Of a stretch of 16,216 nucleotides of DNA, positions 6,942-13,862 are shown piece after piece (within the stretch, counting starts at the first letter, position 1; each line of letters starts with the position of its first letter). Source of the stretch: Prevotella sp. UBA5379 (GTDB lineage Bacteria > Bacteroidota > Bacteroidia > Bacteroidales > Bacteroidaceae). The stretch is taken from contig DHOX01000039.1 in the NCBI GenBank assembly GCA_002409785.1, forward strand, positions 2,616 through 18,831. Reading direction: 5' to 3'. The notes under the pieces were generated by a model, which saw nothing but the letters and a program-made list of their open reading frames with translations, did not search any database and was not told where the DNA came from. Made by a program: the position numbers and the translations under genes.

Positions 6942-8267
6942 ATGGCAAAACAAGGGACCCTACTCGTCGTAGATGATAACCGAAATATTCTGACTACTGT
7001 AAGCATCTTGCTTGAAGATACCTTTCAAACGGTTATCCCTATTAGTAATCCTAATCTCATTCCTGCTCAATTGCGTGAAGGAAAACCGGATGTAGTATTG
7101 CTTGACATGAATTTCTCAAGTGGTATCAATAGTGGCAATGAAGGACTGTACTGGCTGAAAGAGATCAAGCGTATGAATCCACAGACTCAGGTGGTACTTT
7201 TTACAGCGTATGCCGATATACAACTTGCTGTAAAGGGGATCAAGGAAGGGGCAGTAGATTTTATCGTCAAGCCTTTTGAAAATGAAAAACTGATCCAGAC
7301 GCTGAAAGAAGCCAGGGACAAGAGTACCCGCAAAGTCATGGCATCAGAACCGGGTGGGATGTTCTGGGGGGACAGCAACGCTATGAGGGAGTTGAGGCTG
7401 ATGGTGGAGAAGGTAGCACCAACGGATGCTGACATCCTGATTACCGGGGAAAACGGGACGGGGAAAGAGGTCCTGGCTAAAGAGATACATCGCTGGTCCA
7501 GTCGTTCTAAAGCCAAGATGCTGCCCATTGATATGGGTGCGATTACTGAAACTTTGTTTGAAAGTGAACTCTTCGGATATGTGAAGGGAGCTTTTACAGA
7601 TGCAAAAACCGATCGTCCGGGGAAGTTTGAACTGGCAGAAGGTGGGACCCTCTTCCTGGATGAGATCGGTAATCTGTGCTATGCTCTTCAGGCAAAACTC
7701 CTGACAGTTCTCCAACGACGGAGTATCGTGCGTGTTGGCGGTTCCGTTCGTATACCGATAGACGTGAGGTTGATCTGCGCAACTAACAAAGACTTGAAGG
7801 AAATGGTACAGAAAGGGGAGTTCCGGGAAGATCTGCTCTATCGTATCAATACGATCCATTTGCATCTGCCTCCCTTGAGACAGCGTAAAGGAGATATAGT
7901 ACCTCTGGCCTGCCTTTTCCTGAAAAAATATGGCGGGATTTATGGCAAGGAAAACCTGTCTTTAGCTGAAGACGCTGAGCGGAAATTAAAGGAGATGCCC
8001 TGGTATGGGAATATCAGGGAACTGGAGCATGCCGTCGAGAAAGCGGTGATCCTGTCTGATGGGCCTCATATTCACGGTGATGACATTGAGGGCAGTGATA
8101 TCCACTCAAATGATCCTTTGGAAAAGGTGCAGACTCTGGAGGAGATGGAACGGCAGCTTATAGAGAGGACCATTCTGGAATGTGAGGGGAATCTGTCTGT
8201 TGTCGCTTCTCGTTTGGGCATATCACGCCAGACCTTGTATAATAAAATCAAAAGATACGGATTATGA
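6942..8267 (+). CDS. Sigma-54-dependent response regulator, NtrC family (REC-AAA-HTH)
   Basis: A 441-aa cytoplasmic activator with the full three-domain layout. The receiver domain (about 5-125) has acidic pocket D11/D12, phospho-acceptor Asp55 (LLDMNF), Thr88 and Lys110 (VKPF). The AAA+ sigma-54 interaction domain (about 140-375) has Walker A GENGTGKE (169-176), the sigma-54 contact loop GAFTDA (216-221), Walker B LFLDE (237-241) and a sensor/arginine region REDLLYRIN. A C-terminal Fis-type helix-turn-helix lies at about 405-441 (SVVASRLGISRQTLYNKIKRYG). The loop reads GAFTDA rather than GAFTGA. By established mechanism it remodels sigma-54 polymerase after phosphorylation. The kinase gene overlaps by 4 nt, so the two form an operon and a cognate pair. 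A sigma-54 promoter with paired palindromes at 4830-4937 is the most likely target. Confidence 0.95.
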   Translation: MAKQGTLLVVDDNRNILTTVSILLEDTFQTVIPISNPNLIPAQLREGKPDVVLLDMNFSSGINSGNEGLYWLKEIKRMNPQTQVVLFTAYADIQLAVKGIKEGAVDFIVKPFENEKLIQTLKEARDKSTRKVMASEPGGMFWGDSNAMRELRLMVEKVAPTDADILITGENGTGKEVLAKEIHRWSSRSKAKMLPIDMGAITETLFESELFGYVKGAFTDAKTDRPGKFELAEGGTLFLDEIGNLCYALQAKLLTVLQRRSIVRVGGSVRIPIDVRLICATNKDLKEMVQKGEFREDLLYRINTIHLHLPPLRQRKGDIVPLACLFLKKYGGIYGKENLSLAEDAERKLKEMPWYGNIRELEHAVEKAVILSDGPHIHGDDIEGSDIHSNDPLEKVQTLEEMERQLIERTILECEGNLSVVASRLGISRQTLYNKIKRYGL

Positions 8268-9484
8268 GTCCCTTGATGATTGCAGCTGTTAGTGGAATGT
8301 TCCTTCTGTTCGTGTTCGGATATATACGTTTATACCGTCATTATCGCCGGAATATACGTAAGGTGGCTTTCATGTTTGATGCCATGGACAATTTCGACTA
8401 TACATTCCAATTCCCCGTAAACAAGGTATCCCATGAAGACAAGGTCCTTAATTTTGCCCTTAACCGGATCAAGCGAATCATGGAATGTACACGCAATGAG
8501 GCCATGGAACGTGAGAAATATTATGAGCGGATCATCAATTCTGTGGATACCGGTATTCTGGTGATAGACGAGAGAGGAAATGTGAGGCAGTATAATGAAG
8601 CCGCGTTGAGGTTAACCGGTACTTCTGTCTTGACACATATTGACCAACTGAAACATATCAATATGGGACTTTACCGGCAGATACGGGATATTTTGCCTGG
8701 AGAGAAAAGCCAGGTGTCTTTCAGTAATGAATGCGGAGAATGTCACCTGTCACTCCGTTCTTCCCGGACCTTACTCAAAGGATGCCAGGTGCGGCTGGTA
8801 ACGGTTAATGACATCAATGCGGAACTGGACGAGAATGAGATAGATTCATGGGCTAAACTGATACGGGTGCTGACACACGAGATCATGAATACTGTGACGC
8901 CGATCACGTCCCTCAGTGAGGCATTGCTTCAGAAGTCAGAAGGTGAAATACACAATGGCCTGGAAGTTATTCACAGGACAAGCCGGGAACTGGTTGCCTT
9001 TGTGGAAAATTACCGTAAATTCACGCATGTGCCTACACCGGTGCCTACCTTGTTTTATATAAAACCCTTTCTGGAGAGGATGGTTCGTCTGGCAGAACAG
9101 CAAATGCCAGGAAAAGAAATCGTTATTAGCAATACGGTCTCACCCGATGATCTGATCCTTTATGCTGATGAAAGTCTTGTGGGGCATGTGGTCACCAATC
9201 TGCTGAAGAATGCCGTCCAGGCCTTGGACAAGGGCGGGCGTATCATAGTCAGGGCATACTGCAATGAGAACGAAGCGGTTATCATTGACGTCTCAGATGA
9301 TGGGCCAGTGATTCCTGAAGAGGTGGCACAACATATTTTTGTTCCGTTTTTTACAACAAAGAAAGAGGGGAGTGGCATCGGGTTATCGATTTCCAAACAG
9401 ATTATGCGTCTCAGTGGGGGAACGCTGATGCTTAATAGAGATATGAAACAGGGAATGACTACATTCTCTATGGTTTTTAATTGA
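8264..9484 (+). CDS. PAS-domain sensor histidine kinase, partner of the sigma-54 regulator
   Basis: A 406-aa kinase whose ATG overlaps the regulator stop (ATGA). One N-terminal TM helix (about 2-22) is followed directly by basic residues and a cytoplasmic linker, so there is no periplasmic sensor domain. A PAS-like domain spans about 82-190 (start of motif IINSVDTGILVIDERGNV). The phospho-acceptor region LTHEIMNTVTPITSLSEAL contains His205. The HATPase domain has N-box TNLLKNAVQA (N312, N316), G1 DVSDDGP (Asp346), F-box PFFTTK and G2 GSGIGLS (369-375), so it is complete and probably active. Sensing is likely intracellular, through the PAS domain. The PAS region contains C157-G-E-C160-H161 plus Cys174. 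A strong terminator follows the stop within about 30 nt, making this the last gene of the operon. Confidence 0.93.
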   Translation: MSPLMIAAVSGMFLLFVFGYIRLYRHYRRNIRKVAFMFDAMDNFDYTFQFPVNKVSHEDKVLNFALNRIKRIMECTRNEAMEREKYYERIINSVDTGILVIDERGNVRQYNEAALRLTGTSVLTHIDQLKHINMGLYRQIRDILPGEKSQVSFSNECGECHLSLRSSRTLLKGCQVRLVTVNDINAELDENEIDSWAKLIRVLTHEIMNTVTPITSLSEALLQKSEGEIHNGLEVIHRTSRELVAFVENYRKFTHVPTPVPTLFYIKPFLERMVRLAEQQMPGKEIVISNTVSPDDLILYADESLVGHVVTNLLKNAVQALDKGGRIIVRAYCNENEAVIIDVSDDGPVIPEEVAQHIFVPFFTTKKEGSGIGLSISKQIMRLSGGTLMLNRDMKQGMTTFSMVFN

Positions 9485-9510
9485 GGATATAGAGAACTTG
9501 CCATACGGAT

Positions 9511-9550
9511 ATATAAAAAGAGCAGGCCAATCAGCCTGCTCTTTTTATAT
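9511..9550. terminator. Bidirectional intrinsic terminator between the kinase and mdh
   Basis: Perfect 17-bp arms (9511-9527 and 9534-9550) enclose a 6-nt loop CAATCA. The GC-rich core is GAGCAGGC/GCCTGCTC, flanked by A5 on the left and T5 on the right. It therefore works for the plus-strand kinase transcript and the convergent minus-strand mdh transcript alike. It lies 27 nt after the kinase stop and 14 nt after the mdh stop. Confidence 0.93.
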
Positions 9551-9563
9551 TACTTGTTACAGA

Positions 9564-10574
9564 TTACAAGTTTGGGTTTACTTTGTGCCAGTCTTTCACC
9601 TCAGGGAGAACACCCATCTTGATGACCTGGTCACGAAGGCCTTCCAGATGCTCATAACTTGCATCCAGAGTCTTGAATTCATCTTCAGTTCCTAAAACCG
9701 GTTTCTGATAGATACCATCAGAAGTGATACGTGTAGGCATAGCCATCATGACGTGAGAATAACGAGAGGTGTCAGCGTATGCACCTGCAGGATAGTTGAA
9801 TTCTTCACCACCCATGGCAGCCTCGATCATCTTGACAGCGAGGTAAGCAGGGCTCTGGAAAGAAGAACGACGGCGAAGTTCGATGATCTTTGCACCACCC
9901 TTGGTGACTTCTACCTGCATCTGTTTCCACTCGTCAGGAGTCAGGCCTTTGCCGTTGACTTTGGCCTTGCCGGCAATCACATCCAGCAGTTTTACGCCCT
10001 TGACAGTCGTAGGAGAAGCGAAGACAGCCATCTTCTCTCCATGGCCACCGTAGGTATAAGCATTCTTAACCTCTGTCTGGCTTACGCCGAAGTGTTTGGC
10101 CAGAGCACCCTTCAGACGGGTAGAATCAAGTGCTGCAAGTGTAGCCACCTGATTTGGTTTCAGACCGGAATGAACCAGTGTTACCAGACCGGTAATGTCA
10201 GCCGGGTTGAAGATTACTACACAGAATTTAGCGTCAGGACAGAACTTCTTGATGTTGTCTCCCAGCTCTTTAGCAGCCTTGGAGTTACCATCCAGAAGAT
10301 CCTCACGTGTCATGCCCTGTTTACGTGGAGCACCACCTGAGGAGATAATATACTTAGCACCGGTGAAGGCTTCCTTTGGATCAGTAGTAGAAACGAGGTT
10401 TACATCGTCAAAACCACTCTGACGCATTTCCTCGGCAACACCTTCTGCTGAGAAAACATCGTAGAGACAAATGTTAGGAGTTAAGTGCAGCATGATAGCT
10501 GTCTGGGTCATGTTAGAACCGATCATGCCGGCAGCGCCGACGATCACAAGCTTGTCATTTGTTAAAAAATCCAT
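9564..10574 (-). CDS. mdh: Malate dehydrogenase (NAD-dependent)
   Basis: Cytoplasmic enzyme interconverting malate and oxaloacetate, used in Bacteroidales in the reductive branch leading to succinate/propionate. From the ATG at 10574 it is 336 aa. Visible are the NAD-binding glycine motif VIVGAAGMIGSN (about 10-21), the substrate-loop arginines in GAPRKQGMTRED, NPADITGLVT, LDSTRLKGALAK, and the catalytic histidine in YGGHGEKMAVF. A GTG at 10610 would extend the frame, but those extra codons come from an AAATATTTT repeat in the leader, so I reject them. The closest look-alikes I know are Prevotella/Porphyromonas malate dehydrogenases of similar length. It is a single-gene unit: a TAnnTTTG box lies about 90 nt upstream, a stem-loop sits in the leader, and it ends in the shared terminator at 9511-9550. 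Confidence 0.95.
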   Translation of the reverse strand: MDFLTNDKLVIVGAAGMIGSNMTQTAIMLHLTPNICLYDVFSAEGVAEEMRQSGFDDVNLVSTTDPKEAFTGAKYIISSGGAPRKQGMTREDLLDGNSKAAKELGDNIKKFCPDAKFCVVIFNPADITGLVTLVHSGLKPNQVATLAALDSTRLKGALAKHFGVSQTEVKNAYTYGGHGEKMAVFASPTTVKGVKLLDVIAGKAKVNGKGLTPDEWKQMQVEVTKGGAKIIELRRRSSFQSPAYLAVKMIEAAMGGEEFNYPAGAYADTSRYSHVMMAMPTRITSDGIYQKPVLGTEDEFKTLDASYEHLEGLRDQVIKMGVLPEVKDWHKVNPNL

Positions 10575-10618
10575 AATTACAAGATATTTAAAATATTTAA
10601 AATACTTCACGTTTTAAC

Positions 10619-10649
10619 AGAGGACACCGCTTTATGATGCAGTTCCTCT
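10619..10649 (-). promoter_or_regulatory. Stem-loop in the 5' leader of mdh
   Basis: On the minus strand, AGAGGAACTGC pairs with GCGGT and TCCTCT across an 8-nt loop. This gives an 11-bp stem with one G-U pair and a single bulged G. It falls between the predicted mdh start point (near 10660) and the ATG. No T-run follows, so it is not a terminator. It may stabilise the mRNA or affect translation; the role is unknown. Confidence 0.45.
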
Positions 10650-10665
10650 CACCATAGTCTACTTG

Positions 10666-10673
10666 CAAAGATA
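10666..10673 (-). promoter_or_regulatory. Probable promoter box (-7) of mdh
   Basis: TATCTTTG on the minus strand exactly matches TAnnTTTG and lies 91 nt upstream of the mdh ATG. I could not find a convincing TTTG box about 19-20 bases further upstream, so the call rests on the -7 element alone. Confidence 0.55.
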
Positions 10674-10814
10674 ATAAAAAGATAGATAATCTGACATTTA
10701 TTTCGTATTTTAATTGTTGTAATTTCTTAAAAAACGTTCTTTGTAAGGTCTGTTTATCAAAATGTGTGATCAGCAGGAAAGACCTATTATCCATGTAAAA
10801 AGATATTAAAATAT

Positions 10815-10845
10815 TTTGACTTTTACCTGGTTTTTACTATCTTCG
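10815..10845 (+). promoter_or_regulatory. Promoter of the MBL-fold hydrolase gene
   Basis: TTTG (10815-10818) and TATCTTCG (10838-10845, one mismatch to TAnnTTTG) are 19 bases apart. The predicted transcription start would fall almost on the ATG at 10854, implying a leaderless or nearly leaderless message. It is divergent from the mdh promoter, with about 140 bp between the two -7 boxes. Confidence 0.6.
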
Positions 10846-10853
10846 TAAGCAAT

Positions 10854-11600
10854 ATGAAGAGAATCCATCACGGAGCAAATATCTTAATCTTTTTGATGTT
10901 AATGATGACAACAGCTTGTGCACAGGAATTCCAAAAAGATACGTTTATCACTAAAAGTGGTAAAAAGGTTGTGCTGACGGCTATTAAGCACGCGAGTATT
11001 GAAATCAATTATAACGGAAAGGAGATAGAGGTAGATCCGGTGAGCGGCATGGAACCTCAAACGGATTATCGTAAATTTCCCAAGGCTGATCTTATTTTGA
11101 TCACACATGATCATACGGATCATCTTGACCCGAAGGCGATCGCGGAGTTGTCTGACCCCGGAACGATTATTGTTGCAAATCCTGCTTCGGCGAAGAAGAT
11201 CATGGGGAAAAGTACGGTAATGAAGAATGGGGATCATCTGAATCTGGGCCCGGATATACAAATAGATGCTGTCCCGGCATATAATAATACTCCCGGGCAT
11301 CTGCAGTTTCATCCCAGAGGTGTTGGCAATGGCTATGTGCTGACCCTTGATGGCCTTCGCATCTATATTGCAGGAGATACGGAAAATATTCCGGAGATGA
11401 GGCAGTTGAAGAATATAGATATTGCTTTTCTGCCTGTCAACCAACCCTTTACGATGACTCCTGAACAGGCTGCAAGAGCGGCAAGAATCATTCGTCCGAA
11501 AGTCTTGTTTCCTTATCATTATTCAGATACGAAGATTGAGCGTGTTGCCCAATTGCTGAAAGGTTCGGGCATTGATGTCAGGATCCGTAATTACCAATGA
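10854..11600 (+). CDS. Exported MBL-fold metallo-hydrolase (UlaG-like)
   Basis: A 248-aa protein with an N-terminal signal sequence (hydrophobic about 8-19, ending TTACAQ). Cys22 could be a lipid anchor, but the lipobox is weak, so cleavage by signal peptidase I is also possible. The metallo-beta-lactamase fold is shown by the metal site THDHTDH (84-90: H85, H87, D89, H90), a middle histidine (H149 or H153), the bridging Asp175 in IAGDT, and His222 in PYHYSD. The Gly-rich strand GNGYVLTLDGLRIYIAGDT is characteristic of the UlaG/YtkL branch, a diverse group of hydrolases rather than true beta-lactamases. The substrate is unknown. A LysR regulator gene follows about 95 nt later on the same strand. 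Confidence 0.88.
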   Translation: MKRIHHGANILIFLMLMMTTACAQEFQKDTFITKSGKKVVLTAIKHASIEINYNGKEIEVDPVSGMEPQTDYRKFPKADLILITHDHTDHLDPKAIAELSDPGTIIVANPASAKKIMGKSTVMKNGDHLNLGPDIQIDAVPAYNNTPGHLQFHPRGVGNGYVLTLDGLRIYIAGDTENIPEMRQLKNIDIAFLPVNQPFTMTPEQAARAARIIRPKVLFPYHYSDTKIERVAQLLKGSGIDVRIRNYQ

Positions 11601-11695
11601 GATTATGGTCTGCGGATAGCAGGTAGAGATGACGTTCCTCTTAGGGATTGATTTCTGCTGATGCTTCCGGGGGACAGATACCTAATTTTAGATTT

Positions 11696-12586
11696 ATGAT
11701 CGATATTCGATTGAAAGTTTTCCGCAGTGTGGCTGAGAATCTGAGTTTTACAAAGGCCTCTCAGGAGTTGTTCATCAGTCAGCCGGCGATCAGCAAGCAT
11801 ATCCGTGAACTGGAAAGAGAATATGATACCCGGCTGTTTGACCGTATGGGGAACAGTATCCGACTTACCGCAGCGGGGAAGTTGATGCTGGATCATGCGA
11901 ATCGGATACTGGAGGATTACAGGAATCTGGACTATGATGTTCGTGCCTTGCAGCAAAAGACAGAAGGGGAATTACGCATCAGCGCCAGTACGACCATTTC
12001 CCAATATGTGATTCCCGAAATTCTGGCCGCTTTCTGCAAGCGGTATCCCAAGGCAAAGATTTCCATGCTGAGTGGTAATTCCCGTGAGATAGAAACTGCC
12101 CTCCTGGCTGACAAAATTGATCTGGGGATGGTGGAAGGCGTCATCCGGCAACCACAGTTGAAATATATGCCTTTTATGAAAGACCGGCTGGTTGCCATTG
12201 TCAGGTCTGACGGCCCGTGGGCGCGTAGGGAGAGCATCTCTCTCAATGAGTTACAACGGATTCCCGTTGTCCTTCGTGAACAGGGATCGGGGACACTGGA
12301 TGTTTTTGAAAGGGCGTTGCGTTCTTACAAATTAGGTCTGAATGATCTTCGTGTTGAAATGTACCTGGGCTCCACGGAAGGTATCAAGCAGTTTGTGAAA
12401 TTATCTGATTGTATGGGGATCGTCAGTGTATGCTCAGTAAAAGAGGAAATTCTTGACGGCACCTTTAAAACCGTTAAGGTCCAGGGCCTGGATTTATCCC
12501 GTGAACTGGTGTTCGTAGAGAAACAGGGAGAGAGTGCAGGACTTCAGAATATTCTGAAGCGGTTTGTCCTTCATGCCATTCATTAA
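11696..12586 (+). CDS. LysR-family transcriptional regulator
   Basis: A 296-aa DNA-binding regulator. The N-terminal winged helix-turn-helix spans residues about 4-62, with the recognition region SFTKASQELFISQPAISKHI and the wing RLFDRMGNSIRLTAAG. A linker helix follows. The periplasmic-binding-protein-like effector domain (about 88-296) begins near LRISASTTISQYVIPEIL, with NSREIETALLADKIDLGMVEG typical of the CysL/CbbR-like branch. The frame is open from 11648, but the ATG at 11696 (MIDIRLKVF) is where LysR proteins normally begin. The effector and target are unknown. LysR proteins often control an adjacent divergent gene, but here both neighbours run in the same direction. Confidence 0.92.
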   Translation: MIDIRLKVFRSVAENLSFTKASQELFISQPAISKHIRELEREYDTRLFDRMGNSIRLTAAGKLMLDHANRILEDYRNLDYDVRALQQKTEGELRISASTTISQYVIPEILAAFCKRYPKAKISMLSGNSREIETALLADKIDLGMVEGVIRQPQLKYMPFMKDRLVAIVRSDGPWARRESISLNELQRIPVVLREQGSGTLDVFERALRSYKLGLNDLRVEMYLGSTEGIKQFVKLSDCMGIVSVCSVKEEILDGTFKTVKVQGLDLSRELVFVEKQGESAGLQNILKRFVLHAIH

Positions 12587-12678
12587 GGACTTTAAAAATG
12601 GACAGTTTCGTAATCGCCCTATCACTTTTAATTATATTGCATAAGATAAAGGTATAACCAACCGGTCTTTTTTTCTAT

Positions 12679-12686
12679 TACCTTTG
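12679..12686 (+). promoter_or_regulatory. Probable -7 promoter box of the dihydroorotate dehydrogenase homologue
   Basis: TACCTTTG exactly matches TAnnTTTG and lies about 80 nt before the ATG at 12767. No TTTG is present at the expected upstream distance. A T-rich run (12668-12674) sits between the LysR stop and this box. Confidence 0.5.
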
Positions 12687-12766
12687 CATTCGACTACAGG
12701 AGATAAGTAAGACTGATCTGTCCGGAAATCTCTGAATGAAAAGTATGAATTCATAAGAAGACTGTC

Positions 12767-13783
12767 ATGTTATATCGAAACATCTTTCGCCCTTTATTGT
12801 TTACCATCGATCCTGAGCAATGCCATAGGATACTGGTAAAAACATTGGAATTTTATGGTCACATCTCTCCCTTGAGAGTACTTTATCGGAAATCTTATCA
12901 CACAAGTAACCCTTTGCGCTTTCAAGGTCTGCAATTTCAGAACCGGGTAGGCCTTTCTGCGGGTTTTGATAAGGATGCACAGGTGTTTGACCAACTTTCT
13001 GATTTCGGCTTTGGCTTTTTGGAGGTAGGAACGATTACTCCTTCTCCGCAGGGAGGAAATCCTCGTCCGAGAATTTTCAGAACGCCTGCTGACCGCTCCC
13101 TGATCTCTCGCACAGGATTCAATAATCCAGGTGTGGAAATAGCCTTTAAGCGTATTTCCAAAAACAGGAAGCATCCTTATATCTTGGGTGTGAACATCAA
13201 CAAGGATGCAAACTCTACCGGCCAACAGATCGTGAAAGATTTTGAGAAGGTGTTTGTCCGCCTTTATGGGGTAGCTGATTATTTCACCGTCAACTGGGGA
13301 AGTATTAGTGCTGAGGAGATGGATCAGGTACTCTCCAGGCTGACGGATCTGCGCAAGACTCTTCCTGTACGCCGTGCTCTGTTCATGAAATTTCCGGCTG
13401 ATGTCTCTGAAAAAGTGGTGGATAAGGCGATCGCGATGGCTGAGCATTATAGCCTCCAGGGATTTATTGCCACCGGTCCGACAAAGAGCCGGGATGATCT
13501 GAAGAGAACTTCCCCGGTGTTGCTGCAGCATATCGGCAGCGGTCAGGTGAGTGGAAGAGGAATCGGTTCGCGCTCTCTGGATGTGGTCAAATATCTTCAT
13601 GATCATATCCGTAAGGAGATGATAGTGATCGGGTCCGGGAATGTGATGACCCCTCAGGATGCTGAAGGGATGATCCGTGCCGGCGCTGATCTGGTGGAGA
13701 TATATTCTGCCATGATCTATAGCGGGCCGGGTATAGTGAAGAAGATGAACAGGAAGATCCTTTCGGAAAGTAGAAAGTCTTGA
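12767..13783 (+). CDS. Class-2-type (quinone) dihydroorotate dehydrogenase homologue, divergent active site
   Basis: A 338-aa FMN TIM-barrel protein of normal class-2 length, including the N-terminal helical region that in PyrD forms the quinone tunnel (MLYRNIFRPLLFTIDPEQ). Recognisable motifs are VGLSAGFDKD (61-70), EVGTITPSPQGGNPRPR (86-102), TGFNNPG (116-122), GVNINKD (141-147), MKFPADVS (Lys208), SGRGI and LVEIYSAMIYSGPG. Dihydroorotate dehydrogenase oxidises dihydroorotate to orotate in pyrimidine synthesis. However, the canonical NxSSPNT motif reads NWGSISA here (176-182): Asn176 and the base Ser179 remain, but the Asn is lost. Canonical ATNTT reads ATGPT, and the GG of the phosphate site reads GN. 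It is therefore a divergent relative whose substrate could differ. The alpha/beta-hydrolase gene follows 79 nt later, possibly in the same operon. Confidence 0.85.
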   Translation: MLYRNIFRPLLFTIDPEQCHRILVKTLEFYGHISPLRVLYRKSYHTSNPLRFQGLQFQNRVGLSAGFDKDAQVFDQLSDFGFGFLEVGTITPSPQGGNPRPRIFRTPADRSLISRTGFNNPGVEIAFKRISKNRKHPYILGVNINKDANSTGQQIVKDFEKVFVRLYGVADYFTVNWGSISAEEMDQVLSRLTDLRKTLPVRRALFMKFPADVSEKVVDKAIAMAEHYSLQGFIATGPTKSRDDLKRTSPVLLQHIGSGQVSGRGIGSRSLDVVKYLHDHIRKEMIVIGSGNVMTPQDAEGMIRAGADLVEIYSAMIYSGPGIVKKMNRKILSESRKS

Positions 13784-13850
13784 GGCTCTCTGCAGGCGGG
13801 CTATAAGATGAGACAGGATGGATAGAAACGGAACAGAAAAAGATATTTAT

Positions 13851-13857
13851 AAGGAGG
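13851..13857 (+). promoter_or_regulatory. Strong Shine-Dalgarno AAGGAGG
   Basis: AAGGAGG ends 5 nt before the ATG at 13863 and decides that start over the in-frame ATG at 13818. Strong SD sequences are uncommon in Bacteroidetes, and I see none as clear before the other genes of this window. Confidence 0.75.
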
Positions 13858-13862
13858 TAGTG

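Noticed and set aside
9325..9345. TGGCACAACATATTTT within the kinase gene, considered as a sigma-54 promoter
   Set aside because: There is no GC at the required 10-base distance after GG, and it lies inside a coding region with no gene starting downstream.
10575..10610. 12-codon N-terminal extension of malate dehydrogenase from a GTG
   Set aside because: The codons derive from an AAATATTTT-type repeat and the family begins at MDFLTN; this is leader sequence.
11648..11695. N-terminal extension of the LysR regulator (16 codons)
   Set aside because: LysR proteins normally begin a few residues before the first helix, which fits the ATG at 11696; the extension has no domain.
12794..13606. 270-codon minus-strand frame opposite the dihydroorotate dehydrogenase homologue
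   Set aside because: The plus-strand gene has a complete, recognisable fold; the antisense translation is rich in Arg/Ser/His with no domain, as expected of a shadow frame.
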